From contig CAVTSO010000013.1 of assembly GCA_963737445.1 (NCBI GenBank), positions 1-64,000 of the forward strand: a stretch of DNA of 64,000 nucleotides, in the 5' to 3' direction. The notes below the pieces were generated by a model. That model searched no databases, was not told the origin of the DNA, and worked only from the letters and a program-made list of their open reading frames with translations. Of the stretch, positions 26,379-35,479 are shown piece by piece. The stretch comes from JAICYJ01 sp963737445. GTDB lineage: Bacteria; Actinomycetota; Thermoleophilia; Gaiellales; JAICJC01. The first letter of the stretch is position 1; the number at the start of each line of letters is the position of its first letter. The position numbers and the translations under genes are program-made.

Positions 26379-26891
26379 CAGTCCTCGACTCCCTTCCGAA
26401 CGATCTCGGTGACGTAGGCGGCCAGGTTGCTCAGAGTCTGCTGGCCACCCTCGATCGCGTGGTACTTCTCGACCGCCTCGTCGCGCAGCTGCTTGGTGGG
26501 GAACACCGTGCGCATCTCGATCCGGGTCGCCGCGCCGTCGGGCGCGAACGTGATGACCGACTCGAAGGCGTTCGGGTCGCCGCGGGACTCACCGTGCAGC
26601 AGCGCGATCCGCTCCGGCGGGGCGATCTCGGTCCAGGAGATCCACTCCTGGTAGTCCGTCCCGTCCGGCCCGTGCATCACGAAGTCCCACTCCCCGCCGA
26701 CGCGGAACTCGAACGCCCGCGTGGTGGTGGTGAACCCCTCCGGTCCCCACCATCGCGACAGGTGCCGGACCTGCGGTGAACGCCTCGAACACCAGCTCCC
26801 GCGGGGCGCCGATGACCCGGGAGATCACGATCTCGCGGTCGGCCGTCGCTGACTGCGCCGGCGCTCCCGTCCTGTCGCTTCCATCGGTCAC
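26378..26891 (-). CDS. SRPBCC (AHSA1-like) domain protein, frameshifted
   Basis: A small ligand-binding START/AHSA1-type protein. The N-terminal part (REIVISRVIGAPRELVFEAFT) and the rest (RHLSRWWGPEGFTTTT, then EWDFVMHGPDGTDYQEWI… to the end) lie in two frames joined near 26768. One inserted base or two deleted would explain it. The start is a GTG overlapping the ArsR stop (GTGA). ArsR, SRPBCC and DHFR-like genes form one operon read leftward. Family members bind hydrophobic small molecules; the true ligand is unknown. Confidence 0.82.
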
Positions 26892-27229
26892 TCCTCCTGC
26901 CTTGCCTGCTTGAGGTCCTGCACGTACGCGTCCAGCCGGTCGAAGCTCTCGTTCCAGAACCGCTCGAACCCGCCGGTCCACTCGTGGACCGGTCGCAGCC
27001 CGCGGGCGTCCAGGCCGTACAGGCGCTGCTTGCCGGCCTTGCGGTCCCGCACCAGCCCGACCTCCCGGAGCACCCGCAGGTGTTTGGACGCCCCCGGCTG
27101 GGTCATCCCCAGCTCCCGGGCCAGCTCGGTCACCGGCCGCTCACCCGCCCGCAGCAGCACCAGGATCTCCCGGCGCTGCGGCTCGGCGATCGCGTTGAAG
27201 ACGTCCGACGTCGTCGCTGCTCGTGCCAT
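26888..27229 (-). CDS. ArsR-family transcriptional regulator
   Basis: A winged-helix repressor of 113 residues: NAIAEPQRREILVLL, the recognition helix region VTELARELGMTQPGASKHLR, and a wing with VGLVRDRKAGKQRLYGLD. It lacks the metal-binding ELCVCDL motif, so it is the non-metal subtype usually found upstream of SRPBCC genes. The ATG at 27229 (MARAATTSD) is preferred over one at 27256 because a palindrome (27244-27253) lies between them. It probably represses its own operon. Confidence 0.88.
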   Translation of the reverse strand: MARAATTSDVFNAIAEPQRREILVLLRAGERPVTELARELGMTQPGASKHLRVLREVGLVRDRKAGKQRLYGLDARGLRPVHEWTGGFERFWNESFDRLDAYVQDLKQARQEE

Positions 27230-27240
27230 GGCGTCATCAT

Positions 27241-27256
27241 ATTCCGATATCGGCAT
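27241..27256. promoter_or_regulatory. Candidate ArsR operator
   Basis: ATTCCGATATCGGCAT contains the perfect 10-bp palindrome CCGATATCGG, 15 bases upstream of the ArsR start. The AT-rich surroundings stand out from the GC-rich region. Confidence 0.5.
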
Positions 27257-27537
27257 ACGTCAAGCCGGAGGAATCAGGCGGGTGTTGTCAGATCGGTGTC
27301 CCTCGACGACCTGTCCCCAGCCCGTTGCACTCGAGCGGTCGCAACGGGGCCGAACCGGTGCTGACGCGCAGCAGCCGGCCGCGTCCGCTGTGCGCGATCG
27401 CCTATCCGACCGCCCCGTTCGGGACGGTCACGAAGCGCTTCAACGACTTCCGAAGCGCGTACATGCAGAACCCTTGCCCGGCGGGCTAAGTTGACCTGAC
27501 CGGCTGGAACCTGCGGCCCGATCACGCGAGGGCTAGG
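27257..27537. other. Intergenic region without recognised gene
   Basis: Short open frames exist on both strands (for example one ending in a Cys-Pro-Ala-Gly tail at 27489), but none has a family signature or ribosome-binding site. Possibly the decayed end of a gene. Confidence 0.35.
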
Positions 27538-27945
27538 CTAAGCTGCCGGGTCGCGCCCGAAGTCGAGACGCCGCTTGATCAGTTCCCGCAGGTGCTCGGC
27601 CGTCTCCGGGGAGCGGCGTTCGATCGCCCACACGTCGCGCTTGAGCAGCGCGATCAGGCGTACGGGCGAGGTGGCGACGACCGTGGCCATGCGGATCCCG
27701 GCCGCCAGCACGGCCACCTCGCCGAAGACGTCGCCTGCACCCAGCGTGGCCAGTCGCTGGCCGTTCGCGCTCACCTCGACGGTGCCGCTCTCGATCGCGA
27801 ACATCGCGTGACCGAGATCGCCCTGCGTCGCCAGCGTCTCCCCCTCGGCCGCCTCCACCTCGACCGCCGCGGCAGCGATCGTGGCCAGATCGGCCTCGTC
27901 GAGATCAGCAAACAGCGGGATCGCGGCCAGCCTGGACGTTTCCAT
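27538..27945 (-). CDS. Cyclic nucleotide-binding domain protein
   Basis: A 135-residue stand-alone cNMP-binding (CRP-N-like) domain: LAAIPLFADLDEADLATIAAA, then GETLATQGDLGHAMFAIESG, then GDVFGEVAVLAAGIRMATVVA. It lacks a DNA-binding HTH. The phosphate-binding cassette is FGEVAVL-x-x-GIRMATV, where the Arg is retained. The start at 27945 is chosen at the domain boundary. It may bind cAMP/cGMP or be a structural remnant of the fold; the partner is unknown. Confidence 0.82.
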   Translation of the reverse strand: METSRLAAIPLFADLDEADLATIAAAAVEVEAAEGETLATQGDLGHAMFAIESGTVEVSANGQRLATLGAGDVFGEVAVLAAGIRMATVVATSPVRLIALLKRDVWAIERRSPETAEHLRELIKRRLDFGRDPAA

Positions 27946-28061
27946 AGCGGACACGGTAGTGACCGGCCCCGGCCGCGAGGGTGTGCTCCGGTGAACAAGC
28001 GGTTGAGAAGTGGTGAAGGCACTCGATGGGATGAGCACCGCGGCTGGCTAGACTCGTGTGC

Positions 28062-28617
28062 ATGGCCGACCCGGTTGCCCATCCCGCCACGTCCGCCGAC
28101 CTGCGCCGGTCGGCCACTCGCCCCACCCGCGAGCAGTACTTCATGCTGCTGGCGGTGGCCACGCGCGAACGCGCCAACTGCCTGCGGCGGCACGTGGGCG
28201 CGGTGCTGGTGGCCGACCAGCGCATCATCGCCACCGGGTACAACGGAACACCCACCGGCTTCCCGAACTGCGACGAGGGCGGCTGCCACCGCTGCTCGCA
28301 CCCCGAGAGCTACGCCGAGGGCCGAGGCTACGACATCTGCATCTGCGTGCACGCCGAGCAGAACGCGGTGCTGCAGGCGGCGAAGCTCGGCTACTCCGTG
28401 CAGGGCGCAGCCTGCTACTCGACGCTGCGGCCCTGCTTCGGCTGCCTCAAGGAGCTGTACCAGTCCGGCGTCAGCGCCGTTCGCTACCTGAACGAGTGGA
28501 CGCCGAGCGACCCGGTTGAGGCCGCGGCGTACGACTCGCTGCTGGGCGAGACTGGCGGGCCGCGGCGTGGTGGTCGCGCCGCTGGAGCTGCCGGCCGAGC
28601 TGCTCGATCTGCGCTGA
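28062..28617 (+). CDS. dCMP/cytidine deaminase (ComEB-like), 3' end frameshifted
   Basis: A zinc-dependent deoxycytidylate deaminase-type enzyme that makes dUMP from dCMP. Zinc ligands are visible as HAEQNAVLQ and the PCFGC motif; RRHVGAVLV and TGYNGTPTG are family signatures, and EGGCHRC fits the extra zinc site of the type. The frame shifts near 28560 in GGCGGGCCGCGGC: the downstream frame gives GVVVAPLELPAELLDLR and a stop at 28615-28617, just before the convergent gene at 28624. Without the shift the frame would run through that neighbour. The start is ATG 28062 (GTG 28056 is possible). Confidence 0.88.
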
Positions 28618-28623
28618 CCGCGG

Positions 28624-28977
28624 TCAGGCGGTGCGGCGGAGCTTGCGCGGCTCGTCGCCCCAGTCGAACGAGAGCGCCTCGTCCGCGGGGATGGCGGGCT
28701 CCATGGGCACGATCGGCGCCACCTCTGCCGGCCTGGCCGGCTGATCCTCCAGGTCGACCGTGACGACGGCGCGCAGCGGCGTCATCCGCGGTCGGCGGCT
28801 GGGGGCGACCTCGCTCGCCCGCGGCGTGCGCTCGATCCGGGCCATGTGCAGGGTGTGCAGCGAAAAGCGCCAGGCCTGCAGCTCGAGCTCGGCCAGCGGC
28901 GGTGCCTGGCAGGCCGGGCAGGGCGTCAGCGGCCGCTTGTCCTGGTTGCACTGATGACAGGCGATGGTGATCTGCAT
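28624..28977 (-). CDS. Zinc-ribbon protein of unknown function
   Basis: A 117-residue protein with an N-terminal pair of CxxC motifs (IACHQCNQ and TPCPACQA) that form a small zinc ribbon, followed by a basic stretch and an acidic Pro-rich tail (EALSFDWGDEPRKL). It is convergent with the dCMP deaminase gene. The composition suggests nucleic-acid or protein binding; no specific function can be given. Confidence 0.65.
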   Translation of the reverse strand: MQITIACHQCNQDKRPLTPCPACQAPPLAELELQAWRFSLHTLHMARIERTPRASEVAPSRRPRMTPLRAVVTVDLEDQPARPAEVAPIVPMEPAIPADEALSFDWGDEPRKLRRTA

Positions 28978-29057
28978 CCCGATCCTTTCGGCATCCCGCG
29001 TCCCGACCTTGAGCCGCCGTCCTCAAGTTTGCGGCCGCGCGAGCCGACGTTTGAAGC

Positions 29058-30143
29058 ATGCACCGGGATGCCCTACGCCCGCTGCCGCGGTTGTTCGGGG
29101 TTGCCTGGGTCGCCATCCTGCTCGCGGTGTGCGCGGCGCTTGCCCACGCCGGCCCAGCCGCCGCCAACCCCGAGCTGGACCAGAAGAAGGCGCAGCTTGC
29201 GAAGGTCCGCCACGAGGTGCAGGCGCTCGACGGTCGCGTCGAGCTGCTGACCGAGCAGTACGACGGGGCGGTGGTGCGTCTGCACCAGCTGAAGGTGCAG
29301 ATCAGGCGGGCGACCCGCCGCCTGCGGGCGGCCGAGATCCATCTCGCCTACGAGCAGAGCGTGCTCGCGAACCTGATGGTGGCCCGCTACAAGGGCCTCG
29401 ACGCGACCACGCTCGACATCGTGCTGGGCGCGTCGTCGCTCGACCAGGTGACGGGGTCGCTCGACATCCAGGCGCGCTTCGACGCCGCGGTGACCGAGGC
29501 CGTCGACCAGATCCAGATCGCAAAGGACACGATCCAGGCCCAGCGCCTGCAGTTGATCGCGACCCGCGTCCAGGTGCTCGCCGAGAAACGGATGATCGCC
29601 AAGCGGCGCGACAAGATCACGGGATTGCTCCGCCGCCGCCGGCGCCTGATGCGCTCGCTGGGCACGCAGGTGCGGATCGGCGAGGCCGCGGATTCGATCG
29701 GCCAGGCCCATGTCGCCTTGGAAGCTGCCGCGTGGGTGCGCCAGGACATGAAGCAGAACCAGGGCGATCCGGGCGCGGTGCTCCGCGATCAGGTGGTGCT
29801 GGACGGGCTCGGCCAGATCGGCGTGCCCTACGTGTGGGGCGGCGCATCGCCCCAGACCGGGTTTGACTGCTCCGGCCTGGTGATGTGGCTGTGGGCCCGG
29901 CACGGCGTGGCGCTGCCGCACTTCGCCGCCTCCCAGTACCACCTCGGCCCGTTCGTCGCCAAGAGCGACCTTCGGATCGGCGACCTCGTGTTCTTCCACG
30001 AGCTCGGGCACGTCGGCATCTACATCGGCCACGGCTACGTGCTGCACGCACCGCACACGGGCGCCACGGTGGAGATCGAGTCGTTCAACATCCCCTGGTT
30101 CCAGAACACGTACGTCGGCGCCACCCGCCCCGGCCCTCCCTGA
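29058..30143 (+). CDS. Secreted NlpC/P60 peptidoglycan endopeptidase with coiled coil
   Basis: A 361-residue exported protein. It has a signal peptide (residues about 1-36, ending AHAGPAAA), a long coiled-coil region (about 38-235, rich in LxxL and Arg/Gln heptads) and an NlpC/P60 domain (about 245-355). Catalytic Cys lies in GFDCSGLVMW, His in LGHVGIYIG and the third polar residue in YVLHAPHTG. It resembles RipA/Cwl-type hydrolases that cut stem peptides at the septum, where the coiled coil usually restrains activity. It stands alone in its operon. Confidence 0.92.
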   Translation: MHRDALRPLPRLFGVAWVAILLAVCAALAHAGPAAANPELDQKKAQLAKVRHEVQALDGRVELLTEQYDGAVVRLHQLKVQIRRATRRLRAAEIHLAYEQSVLANLMVARYKGLDATTLDIVLGASSLDQVTGSLDIQARFDAAVTEAVDQIQIAKDTIQAQRLQLIATRVQVLAEKRMIAKRRDKITGLLRRRRRLMRSLGTQVRIGEAADSIGQAHVALEAAAWVRQDMKQNQGDPGAVLRDQVVLDGLGQIGVPYVWGGASPQTGFDCSGLVMWLWARHGVALPHFAASQYHLGPFVAKSDLRIGDLVFFHELGHVGIYIGHGYVLHAPHTGATVEIESFNIPWFQNTYVGATRPGPP

Positions 30144-30184
30144 GAGCGGCCCTCCCCGCCGCCGCGGTGACGTAGGCTTCGGCG

Positions 30185-31567
30185 GTGCTGTTTCGACAGG
30201 TGCTGCATCCCGACCTCGGTTGCGCCTCCTACGTGATCGCGGACACGGCCGCCGGGCTGGGCGCGGTGGTCGACCCCAAGCGGGATGTCGCCGAGTACCT
30301 CGAGCTGGCGAGCGCCCACGGCTTCACGATCACGCACGTGATCGAGACCCACAACCATGCCGACCACGTGTCCGGTCGCGCGGGCCTGGTCGAGGCCACC
30401 GGCGCGCGATCCTGGGTGAGCCCGCTGGCCGGGGCCGGGTATCCGCACGACCCGTTCGCAGACGGTGCCGAGATCGAGCTGGGCGAGGTGCGGCTGCGTG
30501 CGCTGCACGTGCCCGGCCATCGTCCCGAGCACACCGCCGTGGTGGTGGTCGACGGTTCCCGGTCCAGCCTGCCGTGCGCCGTTCTGACCGGCGACAGCCT
30601 GTTCGTGAACGACGTCGCCCGCCCCGACCTGGCCGTCGAGAAGCACGAGGGAGCGGCGCAGCTCTACCACGCCATCGGCCGGCTGCTGGAGCTGGACGAC
30701 GGGGTCGAGGTGTTCCCCGGGCACACCGGTGGATCGCTCTGCGGCAGCGCTCGCATGAGCGAGACAACGTCCTCCACGATCGGGTTCGAGCGCGCCAGCA
30801 ACCCGATGCTGCGGCTGGGCGAGGAGTCCCTGTTCGTGACGGAGCTGATCCACGACCTGCCGCCCCAGCCGCCCAACTTCAAGGCCATCGCCGAGGCCAA
30901 CCGGGCCGGGACACGCGGCGTCGCCTCAGAGGTCGCGCCGTTCCCGCCCGAGCGGCTGGCCGCGGCCCTCGCCGCCGGCGCGCTGGTGATCGACGGGCGC
31001 GCGGCACCGGAGTACGACGCCGCGCACATACCGGGCACGATCGGCATCGACGCCTCCGTCAACGGGTTCGGGACGAAGGCGGCCTGGATCGCGGAGCCCG
31101 GAGGCGAGCTGGTGCTCGTCGCAGACGACGAGCCGCCGGCGCTGCACATGCAGGGATTGCTGGAGTCGGTCGGCCTGTCCGCGGACGGCATGCTGGCCGG
31201 CGGATTCGCGGCCTGGACGGCGGCCGGGCTCGGCGTCGAGCGGTTCCAGGTGATGGACGTGGACGAGCTGTACGCCGCCGGCGACCGGGTGCAGATCCTG
31301 GACGTGCGCGACCAGCACGAGTGGGACGAGCAGCGCATCACCGGATCGCAGCACGTGGTCTACCACGACGCCGGGCGGGTGATCCCGCCGCTCGATCGCG
31401 ACCGGCCGGTGGCCGTGATCTGCACGACCGGGCGCCGCAGCGCGATGGCGGTGGGACTGGTGCGCCGATCCGGCTTCGCCGAGGTGATCCACGTCACCGC
31501 CGGCGGCGTCGGCACCTGGGCGGCGCGGGGCTACCCGATCGAGCAGACGCAGCCGGCCGCGGTATGA
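30185..31567 (+). CDS. Persulfide dioxygenase-rhodanese fusion (MBL-fold)
   Basis: A 460-residue fusion. The N-terminal metallo-beta-lactamase fold (about residues 1-235) has ETHNHADHVSG, LTGDSLFVNDVARPDL and VFPGHTGGS, the non-haem iron site of ETHE1-like persulfide dioxygenases. Two rhodanese domains follow: the first (about 255-350) has no active-site Cys (LVLVADDEPP) and is structural; the second (about 360-455) carries the active Cys in VICTTGRRSAMA. Such fusions turn glutathione or low-molecular-weight persulfide and sulfite into thiosulfate. The start is GTG; the stop overlaps the next gene by four bases. Confidence 0.92.
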   Translation: MLFRQVLHPDLGCASYVIADTAAGLGAVVDPKRDVAEYLELASAHGFTITHVIETHNHADHVSGRAGLVEATGARSWVSPLAGAGYPHDPFADGAEIELGEVRLRALHVPGHRPEHTAVVVVDGSRSSLPCAVLTGDSLFVNDVARPDLAVEKHEGAAQLYHAIGRLLELDDGVEVFPGHTGGSLCGSARMSETTSSTIGFERASNPMLRLGEESLFVTELIHDLPPQPPNFKAIAEANRAGTRGVASEVAPFPPERLAAALAAGALVIDGRAAPEYDAAHIPGTIGIDASVNGFGTKAAWIAEPGGELVLVADDEPPALHMQGLLESVGLSADGMLAGGFAAWTAAGLGVERFQVMDVDELYAAGDRVQILDVRDQHEWDEQRITGSQHVVYHDAGRVIPPLDRDRPVAVICTTGRRSAMAVGLVRRSGFAEVIHVTAGGVGTWAARGYPIEQTQPAAV

Positions 31568-31890
31568 GTGCTCCCGAGCTGTCGGCAACCGACGTGGCGG
31601 CCGCGCTGGAGCGCGGCGAGCTGGCCGCCGTCGACGTGCGCGAGCCGGGCGAGTGGGACGCCGGTCACATTACCGACGCGCTCTGGATCCCGATGGGCGA
31701 GTTCGCCGACCGCGTCTCGGAGCTGCCGGAAGGGCGGCTGGCGATCGTCTGCCGCAGCGGCGCACGCAGCGGGGTGGTGGCAGACTGGCTGGAGCGGTCC
31801 GGGGTCGATGCCGTCAACCTGGCCGGTGGCATGCAGGCCTGGCACGCCGCCTCGCTGCCGATCGAACCGGTGGACGGCTGGATCGCGTGA
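31564..31890 (+). CDS. Single-domain rhodanese
   Basis: A 108-residue rhodanese with the active-site loop IVCRSGARSG and the usual VDVREPGEWDAGHI and NLAGGMQAW motifs. It is translationally coupled on both sides (ATGA, GTGA) and likely acts as sulfurtransferase with the upstream persulfide dioxygenase. Confidence 0.92.
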   Translation: MSAPELSATDVAAALERGELAAVDVREPGEWDAGHITDALWIPMGEFADRVSELPEGRLAIVCRSGARSGVVADWLERSGVDAVNLAGGMQAWHAASLPIEPVDGWIA

Positions 31891-32795
31891 GCGTGCGGGT
31901 GGGCACCTGCTCCTGGGCGGACGAATCGCTCAGCAAGCTTTGGTACCCGCCCGGTGTCGGCTCGGCCGAGGCGCGCCTGCGCTGGTACGCGGAGCATTTC
32001 GACACGGTCGAGGTCAACTCCAGCTACTACGCCCTGCCCACCGAGGAGATGGCGACCGCCTGGGCGCAACGTACGCCGCCCGGGTTCGTGTTCCACGTCA
32101 AGGCGTTCGGGATGATGACCCGCCACCCGGTGCGGGTCGAGCAGCTGCCGCCGGACATGCGCTCGGAGGCCGAGTTCGACGAGCGGGGCCGGATCGACCG
32201 CCCCTCACGGGAGCTGCGAAGCGCGGTTTTCCGGCGCTTCCTGCGCGCCGTCGAGCCCCTGCGTGAGGCCGGGAAGCTGGGCGGCGTGCTGATGCAGCTG
32301 CCCCAATACGTGGTCTTCAAGCCGTCGTCGTTCGCCTATCTGGAGTGGGCGCGGGAGCAGCTCACCGATCATCACATGCTGGTCGAGTTTCGCCACCGCA
32401 GCTGGCTCACCGACGAGCACCGCGAGCAGACGCTGGCCTTCCTGGAGCGGCTGCCGGCCACCTACGTGATCGTCGACGCACCGCGGGTGACGTCGGACAA
32501 CGTCGCTCCCACCGTCGTCGCGCGCACGTCGGACACCGCCTACCTGCGGCTGCACGGGCGCAACGCGGCGACCTGGAACGCTCGTGGCGGCGGCGCCGCG
32601 AAGCGGTTCGACCACCTCTACTCGCAGGACGAGCTCGCGGAGTGGGTGGGGCCGCTGCGGGAGCTGGCCGGCTGCGCCCGCGAGGTGTTCGCGATGTTCA
32701 ACAACAACGGCCGCAGCACCGACGTCAACGGCAATCCATTCGCCCAGGCACCGGCCAACGCCGCTCAGCTGCTGGAGCTGCTGAAGGAGTCATAG
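31887..32795 (+). CDS. DUF72 family protein
   Basis: A 302-residue TIM-barrel protein of DUF72: VRVGTCSWADESL, DTVEVNSSYYALP, VFHVKAF, LVEFRHRSW and AYLRLHGRN. The biochemical role of the family is unknown; nucleic-acid-repair and nuclease links have been suggested. The GTG start overlaps the rhodanese stop. The window has a second, divergent DUF72 gene at 47967. Confidence 0.9.
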   Translation: MSVRVGTCSWADESLSKLWYPPGVGSAEARLRWYAEHFDTVEVNSSYYALPTEEMATAWAQRTPPGFVFHVKAFGMMTRHPVRVEQLPPDMRSEAEFDERGRIDRPSRELRSAVFRRFLRAVEPLREAGKLGGVLMQLPQYVVFKPSSFAYLEWAREQLTDHHMLVEFRHRSWLTDEHREQTLAFLERLPATYVIVDAPRVTSDNVAPTVVARTSDTAYLRLHGRNAATWNARGGGAAKRFDHLYSQDELAEWVGPLRELAGCAREVFAMFNNNGRSTDVNGNPFAQAPANAAQLLELLKES

Positions 32796-32806
32796 AGGCC
32801 GGTCGC

Positions 32807-32845
32807 GGCCGCCCGGTGAACCTGGGGAGGGCATACCGGGCGGCC
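32807..32845 (+). terminator. Intrinsic-type hairpin after the DUF72 gene
   Basis: An 11-bp perfect stem (GGCCGCCCGGT / ACCGGGCGGCC) with a 17-base loop begins 12 bases after the DUF72 stop. There is no U-tract, as is common in high-GC actinobacteria. The following 200 bases to 33056 hold no recognised gene. Confidence 0.6.
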
Positions 32846-33056
32846 GGAGGGAGACACGCCGGCCCGGTCAAGCCGGCGCTTGCGACTGGCGGCCACGGTT
32901 GTCTGCGTCGTGACCATTCGAGGGGTCTGATTCCTCGGTCGCAGCTACTGTCCCACGCGTACTTTGGTGGAAGATTGGAGCGCCGGACCCGGTCCCTGAC
33001 GGGCCTGAGGCACGGCCAAGACGACGGCCGTCGCCGATGTCTGCTTGACTGTCTCG

Positions 33057-35066
33057 ATGACCGACCAGACGGTGCTGACCACCTGCCCGCGGGATTGCTA
33101 CGATGCCTGCGGCATCCTCGTCACCGTCCGGAACGGCGCCATCCGGTCAGTGCGGGGCGACCCCGACCACCCGGTCAGCCGCGGCAAGCTCTGCCGCAAG
33201 TGCTCGATCGGCTACAACGGCGTGTACCTCGATCCGCAGGCGCGGCTGACCACACCGCTGCGCCGGGTGGGCGCCAAGGGCGAGGGCCGGTTCACGCCGG
33301 TCAGCTGGGACGAGGCGATGGCCGAGATCGCATCGCGCTGGCGTGCGATCATCGACGAGACCGGCCCTGACGCGATCCTGAACGCCCACTACACGGGCAC
33401 CTGCTCGGTGATCGCGTTCGCCTTCGGCTCGCGGTTCTTCCGGCGGCTGGGTGCAACCGAGGTCGACCCCGACTCGGTCTGCAACAAGGCCGGCCACGTC
33501 GCGCTCGACTACATGTACGGCAGCTCCGTGAACGGCTTCGATCCGCGCAGCGCGCGGGATGCGGAGTGCATCGTGGTGTGGGGCGCGAACCCCTCGGCAT
33601 CGGCTCCGCATGCCCACGACCACTGGCTTCCGGAGGCGCCCGGCACGGTGATCGTGATCGACTCGATCCGCACGCCGACGGCGCAGCAGGCCGACCTGCA
33701 CCTGCAGCCGTTCCCCGGCAGCGACGCGGCGCTGGCGTTCGCGATGCTGCACGTGATCGTGCGCGACGGGCTGGCCGACCGGGAGCTGCTCGAGCGCCAC
33801 GCGATCGGGTGGGACGAGCTGGAGCCGCAGCTCGAGGCGTGCACGCCGGAGTGGGCGGAGCCGGTGACCGGCGTGCCGGCGCAGCTGGTCGAGCGGGCGG
33901 CGGCGATCTACGGTCGCGGGCCGTCGCTGCTCTGGATCGGCCAGGGCCTGCAGCGCCAGTCCACCGGCGGGAACGTGATGCGGGCGGTGGCGCTGCTGCC
34001 GGCCGTGAGCGGCAACCTGGCCAAGCCCGGGGCCGGGTTCCTGTACCTCAACGATCGCTTCGAGATCGACGAGGACTGGCTGGCGGCGCCGCAGCTGGGC
34101 GATTCGCCGGAGCCGATCAGCCACATGGACCTGGCCGCACGGCTCGAGCATCCGGCGCGCAGCCGCAGCCTCTTTTGCTGGAACATCAACATCGCCGCGT
34201 CCAACCCCGAGCAGACCAGGCTGCTGGCCGCGCTCGCCCGTGAGGACCTGTTCACAGTGGTGGTCGACCTGTTCGCGACCGACACGGGCGACTACGCCGA
34301 CCTGCTGCTGCCGGCCGCGAGCTTCCTGGAGTTCGACGACCTGGTCGCGTCCTACTTCGACCTATCGTTGTCGGCACAGGTGAAGGTGGTCGACCCGGTC
34401 GGAGAGGCGCTGTCGAACCAGGAGATCTTCCGCCGGCTGGCGACCGCGATGGGCTTCACCGAGCCGGAGCTGCACGCTGGCGACCGCGAGATGATCGACG
34501 CTATGCTGGCCCAGTCCGGCGTGATCGAAAGCTTCGAGCAGCTGGCGGCGGTGGGCACGGTGCCGCTGGCGGCGGAGCCGGTGGTGCAGTTCGCCGACCT
34601 CGAGTTCGAGACGCCCAGCGGCCGCATCGAGATCGCCTCCGCCGCGGCCGAGGCGGACGGCCATCCGCGGCTGCCACAGCCTTGGAGCGATCCACGGCCG
34701 GCCGCCGGACGTCTGCGGCTGCTGTCGCCGGCCTCGCCCTGGCTGATGAACGACAGCTTCGCGAACGATCGCAAGATCACGAAGCGGATCGGCCGGCCGA
34801 GCGTGACGCTGCACCCGGCCGACGCCGCCAGCCGCGGCCTCGGCGAGGGCGACATGGCGCGGCTGTCCAACGCATCCGGCGCGCTCGAGCTGGCGGTGAC
34901 GGTGTCGGACATCGTGCCGCAGGGAGTGGCCTATTCACCCAAGGGCCGGTGGCTCAAGCGGGAGCAGCAGCAGGCGAACGTGAACGTCCTGAACGACGGC
35001 CGCAAGGCCGACTTCGGCGCCAGCACGTCGGTGCATGGGGTCGAGGTCACCGTCGAACGGGTTTAG
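33057..35066 (+). CDS. Molybdopterin oxidoreductase (Mo-bisPGD, formate dehydrogenase/DMSO reductase superfamily)
   Basis: A 669-residue catalytic subunit. It has an N-terminal [4Fe-4S] motif TTCPRDCYDACG…GKLCRKC (C-x3-C-x3-C and a fourth Cys), the Mo-cofactor domains (ADLHLQPFPGSDAALAFAML, LLWIGQGLQRQ, VDLFATDTGDYADLLLPAAS) and a C-terminal molydopterin dinucleotide-binding barrel (VTLHPADAASRGLGEGD). A conserved Cys in DSVCNKAG may be the Mo ligand region. There is no Tat signal, so it is cytoplasmic. No electron-transfer subunit lies beside it. Substrate cannot be assigned. ATG at 33057 is preferred to TTG at 33045. Confidence 0.88.
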   Translation: MTDQTVLTTCPRDCYDACGILVTVRNGAIRSVRGDPDHPVSRGKLCRKCSIGYNGVYLDPQARLTTPLRRVGAKGEGRFTPVSWDEAMAEIASRWRAIIDETGPDAILNAHYTGTCSVIAFAFGSRFFRRLGATEVDPDSVCNKAGHVALDYMYGSSVNGFDPRSARDAECIVVWGANPSASAPHAHDHWLPEAPGTVIVIDSIRTPTAQQADLHLQPFPGSDAALAFAMLHVIVRDGLADRELLERHAIGWDELEPQLEACTPEWAEPVTGVPAQLVERAAAIYGRGPSLLWIGQGLQRQSTGGNVMRAVALLPAVSGNLAKPGAGFLYLNDRFEIDEDWLAAPQLGDSPEPISHMDLAARLEHPARSRSLFCWNINIAASNPEQTRLLAALAREDLFTVVVDLFATDTGDYADLLLPAASFLEFDDLVASYFDLSLSAQVKVVDPVGEALSNQEIFRRLATAMGFTEPELHAGDREMIDAMLAQSGVIESFEQLAAVGTVPLAAEPVVQFADLEFETPSGRIEIASAAAEADGHPRLPQPWSDPRPAAGRLRLLSPASPWLMNDSFANDRKITKRIGRPSVTLHPADAASRGLGEGDMARLSNASGALELAVTVSDIVPQGVAYSPKGRWLKREQQQANVNVLNDGRKADFGASTSVHGVEVTVERV

Positions 35067-35114
35067 GTCGCAGGCGGGAAGAACCGGTCGCGTTCGCGCG
35101 TCTTGACCCTGTAG

Positions 35115-35186
35115 CCACCACCGGCCCGCGCACTCGCTTCTCCCAGACTGTCCAAGCGAAATGCGGCTCCTGCGGGCCGGTGGTGG
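35115..35186. repeat. 15-bp perfect inverted repeat
   Basis: CCACCACCGGCCCGC (35115-35129) and its exact complement (35172-35186) enclose 42 bases. It follows the oxidoreductase stop by 49 bases, so it may act as a terminator, or it could be a small mobile-repeat relic. A further palindrome GGGGGTACCCCC sits at 35204-35215. Confidence 0.55.
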
Positions 35187-35211
35187 ATATGCCCAAGCTC
35201 GGTGGGGGTAC

Positions 35212-35475
35212 CCCCTGGCGCGGAAGTACACCAGCCCGCACGCCGCGTTCACGACGCTGCTGATGTCGACCGGTCTCACTTTCGGGACGATGGCGTCGCC
35301 GTACGGCCTGCAGGCCGGCATCATCGATCGCACCCAGTTCTCGCTGTTGGGGACCGCGGTGGTGCTGTCGGCGATCATGCCGACGGCGATCGCCCGGCGC
35401 TTCTTCACTCCCACCGGGGCGAGCTCGCCGCCGCTGCGGATCCGGCCGAGCGCGGCAGCCCCAGTCCGCCGCGAG
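35212..35475 (+). pseudogene. Remnant of a Na+/H+ (CPA2-type) antiporter C-terminus
   Basis: The frame reads KYTSPHAAFTTLLMSTGLTF then GTMASPYGLQAGIIDRTQFS and VVLSAIMPTAIARRFFTP, which matches the last two membrane helices of monovalent cation/proton antiporters. The remaining several hundred residues are missing, and the fragment starts directly after the palindrome at 35204-35215, so this is a truncated relic. It runs into the convergent MarR gene. Confidence 0.7.
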
Positions 35476-35479
35476 AGGA

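Noticed and set aside
33147..34151. Long minus-strand open frame opposite the molybdopterin oxidoreductase
   Set aside because: No family motif, low-complexity basic composition; shadow of the plus-strand gene.
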